A DNA stretch of 64,000 nt from positions 1 through 64,000 of the forward strand of contig NC_041779.1 of NCBI RefSeq assembly GCF_900090045.1. Direction: 5' to 3'. This document shows, in pieces, positions 1 to 11,296 of this stretch. The notes below the pieces were generated by a model, which was not told where the DNA came from, searched no databases, and saw nothing but the letters and a program-made list of their open reading frames with translations. Every line of letters starts with the position of its first letter. The stretch's first letter is position 1. The position numbers and the translations under genes are program-made. This stretch comes from Plasmodium malariae (Eukaryota > Apicomplexa > Aconoidasida > Haemosporida > Plasmodiidae).

Positions 1-24
1 TTATAGGATAAATTCAGATGATAA

Positions 25-789
25 TTATATAATTCAAGTTGGTTTCAGGGATATAGAGATTTTTCGTCCAAAACAGGAAATATATGCACAGACGAAATAA
101 AAATTATTCATCAAGATGTTTTAAATAAACTTAAACAATTATATAGCTATTATGATAATTTCAGCACATTTAATGGTAAAGACAATGACTCCGATGGTAA
201 TATTTGTGAAAGTGTTAGAGAATGTTATAACTTTTATAACAATAATTACAAAGAATGTCAACAAAATAGCAATGACCCTTTTTGTGAGGAGTTAATCAAT
301 TTTAAGAATGCATATGATGATAAAATGAATAAATTCACTCCATGCGAAGGTTTGCCAAAAATATTACCACAAATAGAACAAACTTCAACACAAATATTAC
401 CACCTACAGAAGATGTAGATTACGTATTTGTTCCCATTTTAACAACATCTATCGTATTACTAATGTCTTTCACTATATTTTTTTTATATAAGGTCAATAA
501 GAATTATACTTAAAATTAATAATAATTTATCACATATAGAATAATTTATTTTCACAAAAATTATAAGCATATAAAAATTATATTTTTAAATAAATATACA
601 TATATTTTGATGTAGTTTACTCCACTGAAATCTTGGATATATTATCGTTTACGAAAAAAAAAAATTATTGAACTTAACAAATTTCAAGAAGCATTGAGCG
701 AATCCTTACAAAACCTTCATGTAGTAGTAAATAGGAATTGTGAAGTAAGTTCTCATAATATAACCTATCAACCTCAAGGAGACACTTGA
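25..789 (+). CDS. pir: PIR family protein, 3' part (two exons, 5' end missing or frameshifted)
   Basis: Positions 25-492 and 616-789 join in phase 0 across a 123-base intron (donor GTCAAT, acceptor GTAG). The first part is rich in Cys and Tyr (NICTDEI, NICESVREC, FTPCEG) and ends in a membrane helix, FVPILTTSIVLLMSFTIFFL. The second exon opens with FTPLKSW, the usual start of the PIR cytoplasmic tail after the membrane helix, and ends at a TGA. PIR proteins are variant proteins of the infected red cell. The frame is blocked just upstream (TAG at 4, TGA TAA at 19-24), while frame 2 is open from base 2 and reads RINSDDNYI. A one-base shift near 24-30 is therefore likely, either a real lesion or a sequence error. 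Without splicing, the first exon would stop at 511-513. Confidence 0.85.
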
Positions 790-3484
790 TGTAAAATTAA
801 CCTTTTATGTCATTTTCAATAGAAAATAAAATACTTAGTGATATATATGTTACACTTATGTACAAATTCATTAAAAAGCAATGTAAACAATAAATAAAGA
901 AATGAATATATGTCTATAAAAATTATTCAAAAAATAAAGATAAAATAAATACGATACTATTTTTAAAATTAGTAGTAGAAAATTCCATTTAAACGAGATT
1001 CCCCTTAGAATGAAATATAAATAAATTTTAAAACTTAAGCATATAACACAAGACGTTAAGGCAAAAGTGGATATACTTATATAACAATATGAGGTAGCGT
1101 TTATTTTCTCAGTATAACAGAATAAAAAACAACATTAGAAACAACACCAATAATAATATTATATAAATAAAAAATGTAAAACCTTGGAATAAAAACATTA
1201 ATCAAAATATAAAGTATATGTCTACTTTTTCTTTATAACTTTATTCAAAATTTTTATTATTTGTCCACTTTCAATTTAATATTACTAAAAATGTTACACA
1301 TTATGTAACAGTTTTAACGTTTTTTTCTTCTATTGATATATATTATATGTCATATTGTTGAAAGGGTATTTATGATTGGCGCTAAGGTAGATGAATTCTA
1401 ATTTTAATTGTATTCAAATGGGAAAAATCCTAACCATTATTTTATAATTCATAAATATGTTCTGCTCTAGCATTATTTTTATTTTTTTTTAACTACATTA
1501 ATACCTTATTCTATATATAACATACATATGATTAAAAAAATTGATATATGATAAATAATAAAAATAGTGTACCTACATTATAAATTTTTTGATAAAGTAA
1601 ATTTTAGTAATAACAAATAGTATCTAAATGCCTATGTTTAGTTTTTATTTTTCTCCATATAGAAAGAAAAATACAACAAATATTCCCATAAATATAATAG
1701 CAAGTAACACGTTTATGTTTATAGAATCTGAGAAATAGAAATGTAATTCTTATTTTATTGAGTTTCCAGATAGAATCCATTTCTATATTATCTACACAAT
1801 TTATTATCTATACGTTCAAATAAGAATAATAATTTTGAAAAGGAGGATTTCATTTCTCATTACATGAAATTTTTAGGCACCATGGTAATTTGTAAATTGT
1901 AAACTTCGTGTACTCACTCATTTTTTTTATTGTATATAGTTACATATGTCTTTAGATTTTACTATAAATGTGAATTTTAGTTATTAACAATGTATAATAT
2001 ATTTTGCACTATACTTAATATTGCGTTCAAAATAATAAACAAAAATATATGTAATATTGAAATTATAGAAAATTATTCAAACAATGAAATATTCATATAG
2101 AAAGGATAAATGAAATAATTTTAATGATAATGAGGTACAAAATTTTATTTTTAATTATTATTTCTTTACAGTAAGCATAGATTTAATAAAAACAAAGTTC
2201 GGAGAACATGATTCATATATCTAATTATAATAAAAGCAAAATTTATTCTGTTATAATTGTTAATTATTGCTTTTATTTAAACAAAAATTATTTATTAAAA
2301 TATATATTTACATACATTGTCAACCACATATGTGACACATAACAAAAATAAAAAATAAAAGTAATAAAGTAGTGTTATCTTACAACTTCATTTATTAAAT
2401 ATCTACTTAATATATTTTAACCAGAATTAATCTATAAAAAATATTTACTTCTAAAAATTCGATATATACTTAATTTAATTTTTATAAAGAAATAATTTTA
2501 GTGCTGCAAAGGTTGCTTTCATTTATATATTAAAGATAAAGATTTAAACAAGAAAACATTAACAATTAGAAAAATGTTTTTATAATTCTAAATTTATTCC
2601 TTTTATTTTTTTTTAAGTTTATATATATAAAAAATGTTTTATTTTCTTAAATCTATGAAGTATATTTTTTTCTTTTTAAATAATAATTGTTTGTATTTTA
2701 ATAATATTTATAAACTTATATAATAAAATAAGAATAGAAATGAAATTAAAATATAATCCATAAGTTCTTAACTAAGAATCCTATATAAAAGGATATTACT
2801 TAATTATGTGTTTATAATTTTACTTTTATTCGATGTAAGGAAAATTAAAATTCTAATAAAAGGATTTTTACAATTGATATAATTTATAACTCATTTCACT
2901 TAAAACATATTATATATAATGAATATTAAGTTCTTTCTTAAGTAAAATAACATATATATATACATCAATACATCGTAATATATTTACTATCGTTCTTTTA
3001 ATATAATCCAAGATATACTTATTGTTAATTTTAAAATAATACACTTTCTTATTTACCTGAACAAATAATAATTTTAGATTAAAATTCACAAAATAGAAAG
3101 AAATATATTTTATTACAAACATTAATTTCTAGGGTTCTAAATAATTATCCGTATTGTACTATAATACATAAACTTTTGAGCATAAACCCATATTTTTTAT
3201 AGAAATATATTTAAAATATAAATAAATACTTTATGCAATAGTAATTATTAAGATACAATAATAATATCTACTCAAATTCAAAAGCATTAAAATATTTAGA
3301 TTCAAAAAGAGCAATGAAAATATATTTATGTTGTGCTTTAAAAACACATTTATACGCATATACATTTATATAATATTTTAGAAATTATATGTATTCTCAT
3401 TAATCAAATCATAAAAAATATTACGCTTATTACTTTATATTAAAATTTTCATTACATAAACATATTAATTTTTTATTATTCATT
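790..3484. other. Intergenic A+T-rich spacer
   Basis: I see no supportable gene in this 2.7 kb. It separates the end of the PIR gene from the end of the first fam-l copy, so the two are convergent. The right end (about 2960-3330) matches the 3' flanks of other fam-l/fam-m copies. Examples are the run ACAAATAATAATTTTAGA at 3060-3080, seen again near 31155, and the stretch near 3280-3330 seen again near 6845, 31395 and 37735. An 84-codon minus-strand reading frame at 2910-3122 is low-complexity and unsupported. Confidence 0.6.
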
Positions 3485-4378
3485 TTACGCCTTTATTAAC
3501 TTAATTTTGTTATATTTTTCATTATTTCTTAAAATCTTGTAGAACCCTACTATAAGCATAACAGCTAACATAACCATAAGTACGCTAAATAATGCTATAA
3601 TAAGATAGGACAGTACATTGTCTCCCCATGCTTCTACATTAACTTTCAATTTATTCAATATTCCATCGTTTGTAATGCTTTCCCATGCCTCTTTCAAGGA
3701 CGGTAAACTTGATAATATGGGTATTCCTATTCCCAGCAAGAGAAAAATAAAAACATAGCAATTCCAATGCTATACTTTCTAAATCTTATTTTTCTTAATG
3801 ATATATCACAAATTCTCCTGTTTCTTTCAAGAAAATTATCGTAATCTTTTTTTTTAATCCATTTTTTTTCAAAATGGAAATGTTTTCCATCAAACATTCC
3901 ATTATTATAATCTATAACTTCGGTATAGTATTGTGCCTTATTTAATGAACTTTTATTAGATTTTTTTTTTTTATCTTTTTCTCCTTTTTCATTAATAGCT
4001 ATATCCTTTTTTTTGCACTTGTATTGTTTTTTATATTTTGTTCTAACTCTAAAATATTTGAATCCTTATCCTGCTTACATTTTGCCAGTCATCGAAAAGT
4101 TTTTATACCTAATTTTCTGCCAAGTGTGTACTCTCCATCCATGGATTTATTAAACGTGTTCTAAGAATAAAAAATATATAAATATGTATATCATTTTAAT
4201 GGATAAATAATTAATATATGAAACAATATTAATAATAATAGAACACATAAAATATGAATAATTTAAATACCCTTCAATGATAATATCATACCACATTATT
4301 TTTAAAATGACATATCCCAGTTAAAAGGATAAACGCAAAAATTTTAATAAATAAAATTGACTTAACTATTTGTTCCAT
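3485..4378 (-). pseudogene. fam-l: fam-l pseudogene (nonsense codon in PEXEL, two frameshifts)
   Basis: Exon 1 (4378-4292) is intact. It starts MEQIVKSILFIKIF, forms a recessed hydrophobic signal, and ends at a GTATGA donor. Exon 2 starts at 4160 after a TTAG acceptor. The PEXEL, normally RLLAK in this family, reads R-stop-LAK (TTA to TGA). The frame then shifts in an A-run before DIAINEKGEK. The fam-l signature follows (YYTEVIDYNNGMFDGKHFHF, then EKKWIKKKDYDNFLE), and the frame shifts again inside the first membrane segment before LLGIGIPIL. The C-terminus is intact, with a second membrane helix and the typical ending RNNEKYNKIKLIKA. Fam-l proteins are predicted exported red-cell proteins. 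This copy cannot make one. The shifts sit in A or T runs, so sequence error could explain them, but not the TGA. Confidence 0.9.
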
Positions 4379-7041
4379 TATAAATATTTAATGCTCTAAT
4401 ATACTAAGGAAACAATTAATAATAATATAATACTTCTAATGATAATGGATGCTATATTTATTTTACAAATATTTTTTTGTTATTGATTTGTAACAATTAA
4501 TAAAAATTATATAACTATAACTCCTGTTACAAAATATACAGTAAACAAATTATAAATACATATTATAAAATTTTAATTTTAATTATAAAAGATTATCTCT
4601 CGTCTATATAAGATAATATAATTTTATTCATAAATATTCAAATACTATAGTTTTATTATTTAATGTAGTGCACTAATTAAGTAATTCTTTTTATTAATTT
4701 TTTCCAAAAGAAAATAGAAAACAAAGATATATATGATTTCGAAATATATCTAAATGTTGAATTTATATAGAATATATAGCGTAGAGAATATAGATAATAG
4801 AATGCTCTATATATGAATACTATAAGTACAATTTTTATGGATGCTATAATAAATAATACTAAGAGTATAAACATTTTATTTTAGAAGGAACTCTTATTGC
4901 TCATAAAAAATATATATTATTTTAACAGTATATTAATGGTAATAATATATGATAGAATTATATTTTGTTTTATAAAATAAATACAGAAGCTTTAGATAAT
5001 TCCTCAACCCATACAATCCTTTATAGTATTAAATGTATAAACTGCAACCTCATATATGCAGAAACATATATTATAAATACAAATAAAAATTGATTTTTTA
5101 ATATTATACCATAATTTTTGAATATTATACTTTTTAATTATATTTAATATATACCACTATTAATTAAAGAAAAATCTTTGCATTCAACTACTTAATTTTT
5201 TATATATTATTTTTAATTAATTTTTTCTTACATAAGATATACATTAAATAGGAAGAAAAAAATAAATAAAATAAACATTGTCAAAATAGTAGTATTTGTC
5301 TTTTCTGTGAATATATTTATTATTTAAATGGACTAAAATAGTTTAATAAAATTTAGTAATATTAATTAATAAAAAAAAATATATATGTATTTCTTATAAA
5401 AATTTTTATTATCTATATTTTCATTTTCAACATACAATATTCCCATACACATTAGCCTAATTTTATATAGGTCCTATGTATACTTTTACAAAGAAAAATA
5501 TATACATTGGTCAATATATTGACTAAAAAATACTTTTCAAATCTTATATAAATGATATAATTAAAATATATATTAATATTTTCATATTATTTTCATTTAA
5601 ATCTGCAAATAATCATATATAAAAAGTAAAATAATCATATAAATTACTTGGGAAAATGTTACATGGAAATTCTTATAAATTAGTATTATTAGGCAAAACT
5701 TTACCACAAAAATTGTGTCTTCATTTTGATATAATTTAATAGTATTTATCAAAAGTATAAAAAAATATTATCTATTTATAAATCATTTATAAAAAATAAT
5801 TCTTTTTTCATTTTTATTTTGTTTATAAAATTTATATTATTAATATAAAAAAATTACTAATGGTTAATATGGACTATGTAAACATATGTACATCTATGAA
5901 ATTGTATTAATTTTCAAATTAATATATTTAAATACAAGCATATAAAATTAATATATATATTTAAATACATGTGATTATTTTACTGAAAAAAGAATTCATT
6001 TATGTTTCTTACCGTTAGTAGTAATTTTTATTTTTATAGATATATAGTACATTCTTAGATGTCTACAATTAAGGAAAAACAATAATAAAAGGAAAACTAC
6101 TTCAATGTACTATTTATTGATATATATTTATTTAATTCAGTAAGGTTGTCCATTAACGTTGTAAAAAATAATGAAATATATACAGTATATTTTTTTATAT
6201 ATTTTTTTTAAATTAATTTTTTTTAAAAATTGAATTAACTCCTAAATTATAAACAATAATAGAATAAAAAATGGTTTTAACAGTTCACTTTAATAAAAAA
6301 AATACCAAATTTAGAGTTTTAAGCAATAATTGATAACATACACAATAAAGTTATTATTTTTTTATATTTATTTTTTCCCTTTCAAACTAGGAACAAATAG
6401 TTAAACAATTAATAAAAGAACTATTATAATATGTATTATTTATATCTCATAAAACCTAATTTATAAAGTAATTAATATGTATTTTTAAGTATATATATAT
6501 ATATATATTTCAATGCAACGAAATTCATGAACTTCATGTAATTACTTACAAAGTCCTGTTAATTTTTTATTTTAAGGTAGTGAAGCATATTTTTTGAATT
6601 ATATCAACATATAATAATTTTAAATTAGAAAAAGTGAAATATTAAAAAACTTTTTCATATAGTTCAAGTATAAAATAATATAGGGCTTAAATGAAACAAT
6701 AAAAATTGTACTATAATAAATTCCTTTTAAGATGCATATATATATTTTCTATGAAAGTATATATAAATACATAAATATATATTTTAAGTCATAATATGTA
6801 ATGTAATGAAATAATATTTTAAAATACATTTTGAAGAAATATAATACATTCAAATTCAAAAAAATCTAAGAATATATTTTTCTATTGTTGTATATCAAAA
6901 ATTCCTTGTTCATATAGATGCACTTCAATAAAAGTAATCAATTATGAGAATGTTTAATAGATATATAACTAAAGATAGAAAAGTTATTACTTCACATTAA
7001 TCATTTCCTTATAGAAAGGTTCGTATTTCTTATTGTTTATT
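4379..7041. other. Spacer between fam-l and fam-m pseudogenes, holding the fam-l 5' flank and fam-m 3' flank
   Basis: No gene is supported. The left part is the 5' flank of the fam-l copy and carries the shared proximal (about 4766-4799) and distal (about 5178-5275) elements. The right part is the 3' flank of the fam-m copy, with CAATGCAAC at 6511 and a block at 6840-6890 resembling 3280-3330 and 37730-37790. The reading frame at 4677-4874 (minus) is repetitive and lies in the conserved upstream region. Confidence 0.6.
4766..4799 (-). promoter_or_regulatory. Proximal upstream element of fam-l/fam-m cassette, copy A
   Basis: This stretch contains GTAGAGAATATAGATAAT just after TTTATATAGAATATATAG. 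It starts 0.39 kb upstream of the fam-l ATG at 4378. Close matches occur at 0.39-0.40 kb upstream of other minus-strand family genes (8446, 15291, 36455, 59026). The function is inferred only from position and conservation. Confidence 0.45.
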
Positions 7042-8049
7042 TTACCTTTTTTTAAACTTAATTTTTTCATATTTTTTAACTTTTTTATGGTAGTAAAAAA
7101 CCCCTAATAAACATGTGACACCTATTATAAAGATGGGAATGAAATATATCAGAAAACCAAAGAAACCGGTTATATAATAATGTTTATCTATATTAGAACT
7201 GCCTGAACTCCCCCCTGTTACATTAACAGCACATTTGAAGAAAGAACTAAAATGAGATTCTTTCAACCAATCATATAGAGGTTTCAGCATTACTTGTAGG
7301 GATTTCGCATTTCCTACAGCTTGGTACTTACAGAGATAATATTCAAAACCTTAAACAAACCATTTATAAGTCCATAACCCACGAATAAATCTAGTAAAAG
7401 TAATATGGATAACAACAAAACAAAAAATATAGGTAAACTTAATCGAAATCCGTTTTTACGTATTTTTTTTTGGTAAATCTTATTACTAATCCTGTTGTTT
7501 TTAAGAAGTTAGCATAATCAAGTTCTTTGAATATCTTTTTTTCGAAACGGGAATATTGTTCTGTTTCAAATATACGAGAATTTTTTTTTAACTTTTTTGT
7601 GCCTTTTTATATTCCTTGATAAACTTCTATTTGATTGTCTATTTAATTGTGCAAATATGTTTTCATTATTAGATATATCTTTTCTTTCTGTCATATCATT
7701 ATTTAGTATCCCTTCTTTTAACCCCATAGTACATGAATCCTTATTATGTTTACATTTTGCTAATAATCGATAATCCTTTGTATTTAATTTTTTGTCATTT
7801 ATATAGTTTTCACCCAAAGATCCATAAAATGTCCTCTAAAACAATAAAGTATATACTTATAATTAAAAAGAATCAATAATATTATGCTAAAAAAAAGTAT
7901 TAATAAATATAAAGCACAAGAAAAAGGAATATTTGCAAATATCATTAAATAATATTAACATACAGTTTCATTGCTTAAATGGCATATCCATATTAAAGGT
8001 ATAAACGTAGCAATATTAATAAATATGATTAACATAATTTTTTTTCCAT
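7042..8049 (-). pseudogene. fam-m: fam-m pseudogene (at least four frameshifts, no in-frame nonsense seen)
   Basis: Exon 1 (8049-7964) starts ATGG followed by eight A. It needs one more base there to read the expected MLIIFINIATFIPLIWICH. The donor is GTATGT, and exon 2 begins at 7835. Exon 2 has a good PEXEL, DYRLLAKCKHNKDS, and then leaves frame after an A-run (KVKKKFSYI, stop). It resumes as FEKKIFKELDYANFLK, shifts again to NNRISNKIYQ and the first membrane segment, and shifts a third time before VGNAKSLQVMLKPLYDWLKE. The end is the classic fam-m terminus: a membrane helix, then YYHKKVKKYEKIKFKKR. The member is clearly recognisable but unable to make the full protein. Most breaks are at or near homopolymers, so read-level confirmation matters. 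Confidence 0.88.
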
Positions 8050-8445
8050 TATATAAAATTTATATGTTGTAGTATGTTCAATTAAAAAAAAACTACATTC
8101 ATGTAATATACATTTAATTGTGACACTACTTCTATTTTTTTAATTTTTTTTATTCTGTTCTTATAAAAAAATTATGTAACAGAAATATCAATAATACATT
8201 TTATAAAACAGAAAGAAAAAAATAAATGTTATAAATTATTTTAAAATTTTTATTTTAATTTTATTCTCTAAAATCTAATTTAATTAAAATAATTATAATT
8301 TATTTTAATTCATACATATTTAGAATATATAATTTTGTTACATAGAATAGTAAATAAATAAATGTTATTATTAATTCTTTTCAAAAAAAAAAATATATGT
8401 TTTTTTTTTTTTTTGCTATTTGTAAATATTGAATATATCTATAGT

Positions 8446-8468
8446 ATAGTATATAGAGAATATAGATA
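8446..8468 (-). promoter_or_regulatory. Proximal upstream element of fam-l/fam-m cassette, copy B
   Basis: ATAGAGAATATAGATA follows TAAATATTGAATATATC, 0.40 kb upstream of the fam-m exon 1 ATG at 8049. The match to 4781-4796 and 32176-32190 is nearly exact over 14 bases. Confidence 0.45.
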
Positions 8469-8920
8469 TAATCTATTGTTATATTTATTAATAGAATAAT
8501 TACTGATATTACTGATTTTACTATTTTACTATATATTATTATACTTTCATAAATATCATATATTCCAAAAACTATATATTTTTCATATAAAATAATAGTT
8601 GTTTGAACAATATTATAATAGTAACAATAAATTAAAAGAGTAATAATTTGTAAAAAGTTTTCATCAAAGTTTGATACATACTTTAGTTACTCTTTAAATA
8701 CATATATTCGTTTATATACTATAACATATTTAAAAAAATTAACAACGTCCTACATAACATATGAACATTTTACATTTTAAAGGTAAACACAGGATTATTT
8801 TTTATCCGAGTACTGCTATTTTTTAAAATTCTAATTATTAACTTCATTTTATATCATAATTCTTTATGTTATTTTTTAAATTCATTTATATAATATATTT
8901 TTTTTTCTTAAATATATATA

Positions 8921-8950
8921 TTTAGAAGAAATATTAATATAGCAAAAACA
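8921..8950 (-). promoter_or_regulatory. Distal upstream element of fam-l/fam-m cassette, copy B
   Basis: Read on the gene strand, this contains CTATATTAATATTTCTTC and is preceded by a long T-run. It lies 0.87-0.90 kb upstream of the ATG at 8049. Clear relatives at the same distance are at 15776, 36945, 39703, 54757 and 59521. It could mark a transcription start or promoter. That is inference. Confidence 0.45.
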
Positions 8951-10725
8951 AAAAAAAAAAAAAATGAAAATTGTTTTATAATTTTTATTAGAATTTGATT
9001 AAATTTTTATGTGCATTCTTCCAAATATTAATATCTATTCGTCTATTTGCAACTACACTTATGCAATAAAAAACAAATGCTTTGTATTCTTCATGATTTA
9101 ATAAATATATTTTATAAAGTACTTGCTTTGTGATTAAAATACAAGTATTAATCTTAATTGGACCGTTCAAATGTAAATTAAAAAATAGTATTTTTAAAAA
9201 ACATAAAACATAATCACTTGTAAGGCACTTATATAAAACCTATTAAAAAATTGTATAATTTATAATTAATAATTTCATACGCATTATAGATTAATGTTTA
9301 AATTAAAAGACAAAAAAAATTATATTTTTTATAAAAGCAATATAACATTTATATGAGTTGACTTATACATATATGCTGATTAACTTTAATTTAATATTAT
9401 ATAATTAAAATAAAGATGAAAAAAAATTTCAAAAATTTTTGAATTAATTAATGAAAACTATTTACAATTAAGCACATATTTAATGTCATATTACTACTCT
9501 GGAAAACTCATCTATAGACAACAAATGAAAATTAACACAAATGCATAATTTTTATTCATATATACTCCTGCTATAAAAAAATATTTATTTAACTTTAAAA
9601 GTTAAATATATATTATTTAATTGTTAAATATATTTCATTGAAAATATATTAATAACATTTATTATGCATTAATACTTTAAGACTTAACCAAAACAATCAT
9701 TTTTTTATTCTTATAATATAACGCCAGATTAACAGAGATACAAAAATATAATCTCTTAATGTATTTCCCAAAAAAAAATATATTTCTTTTTTATCCACAT
9801 TTTTTTATTATAGAAATTTAGATAATTTTTATGAGATTTAATTCTAACAATTAATTTAATTCAAAAATAATACAACAAAAGTATCATAATTCAATTTATT
9901 ATAAAGCATTATAAATTTTAAAATTAATAAAGTTCTATTAATAATGTGTTCTTAAAATCAAAATAATATTAGTGTACTTTGACAATATCATAAATAGGAT
10001 AAATATATAAAAATTTAATAAAAGCATTCTTATATTAAGTTTTAAAATATATATTTCTTAAGTTCTTTTACATAATTATCTATTATATGTATATTTAAAT
10101 AAGAAATACATGTTAATTAAATAGAGCACAAACTTTTAGTTTTATTAAATGAAGAGTAAATTGAAACATCTAAATTAAAACTAATATACAATATGTTTCT
10201 TTAACAAATTTTTAATATACTTAAATTCTTAAAATAGAAAAAAGAAAATATATGATTGTTATATATTTAAACTACCTCGCTAGCTCCATTAACATATTGA
10301 ATGTTACTATAGATATTAAATTTAATGAATACATAATTCTTATTATAAAAATTTAGATTAAACATATATACACATATTTTCTTCCTATAAAGAACTCATA
10401 TTTATATGAATACTCAGAAATATCAATTTCTTAGTTTTATTAAACACAATATTACATATATATATATATAATGTTAAGACAGGTTAATAAATAAATTCAA
10501 AATATTACATCACAATAGGAAAAAATATATAAAAACCTGTACTTTTATAAATATTTAGTACATATATTTTTATCCTTATTTATAAATATATATGCGTATA
10601 TTATATCTTTACCTAGATAAAATCTACATGGATCTAATAAGAAAATATTTGAAAACATTATATTATACAAAATATTATATACTTTTTTATTTGCAAGATA
10701 AACATTTTCCCTTGCAGCAATACTT

Positions 10726-11296
10726 TTACACATATGCTTTAACTAAATTTCCTTTAACTACAAATTCGTATAAGAAGAGTTTAACCAATACATGAATAAC
10801 CATAGAAATACCTAATATAACTAGGAATAACGAAAAACATGTAAATTTATCATAGATTTCTAAGAATAAAAGTAATAAAATTCTTATTATTGAAAGTTTT
10901 ACTGGTGCAAAAAATGTTAAAAAGATTCTTTCACAAACTACATATATTAAAATTTTTTTCTAAGTAGAACAGGAACATTTTTTGTATTATATATAAAGGA
11001 ATAAATTCCTTATAGAGTGGTTTTTTAAAAATTATTCTACTGTTGAAAAAGATTTATATATGACAAAAGGATACTTCTTGACTAAATCTTTTTGATTCAG
11101 CACTTGAATTATATTTATTTGACTATTAACTTTTCCTATCATACTCTGATTCTCAATTAACGTATTAATTTCTTTAATGAATGTATCTCTTTTTATGTAA
11201 CATTTTTTAAAGCCACAATTTTGGTTTCGATCGAATTTTCTAGTAATAATATACTTGTTCTTGAATTGAATATTCCATCTTCACAGTTTTTATTAT
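10726..11296 (-). pseudogene. Decayed exported-protein gene with two membrane segments
   Basis: Reading the minus strand from an apparent acceptor (TTTAG, exon from 11296), one frame reads NCEDGIFNSRTSILLLENS. A neighbouring frame then continues as KRDTFIKEINTLIENQSM, NQKDLVKKYPFVIYKSF and VCERIFLTFFAPVKLSII. It ends in LVILGISMVIHVLVKLFLYE and VVKGNLVKAYV with a TAA at 10726-10728. The long frame is interrupted by three stops and by one shift near the 5' end. Two hydrophobic segments near the C-terminus and an N-terminal R-rich region recall the intact exported-protein gene at 52989-53850, so this may be a dead relative. I could not find exon 1. The family assignment is inference. Confidence 0.5.

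Larger units (their letters stand above)
8050..10725. other. Spacer upstream of the fam-m pseudogene
   Basis: The first 0.95 kb is the conserved upstream flank with both cassette elements. Nothing is supported in the rest. A 60-codon minus-strand frame at 8988-9170 lacks homology, a signal or splice context. Frames on both strands at 10545-10795 are overlapping shadows at the edge of the decayed exported-protein gene. Confidence 0.55.
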
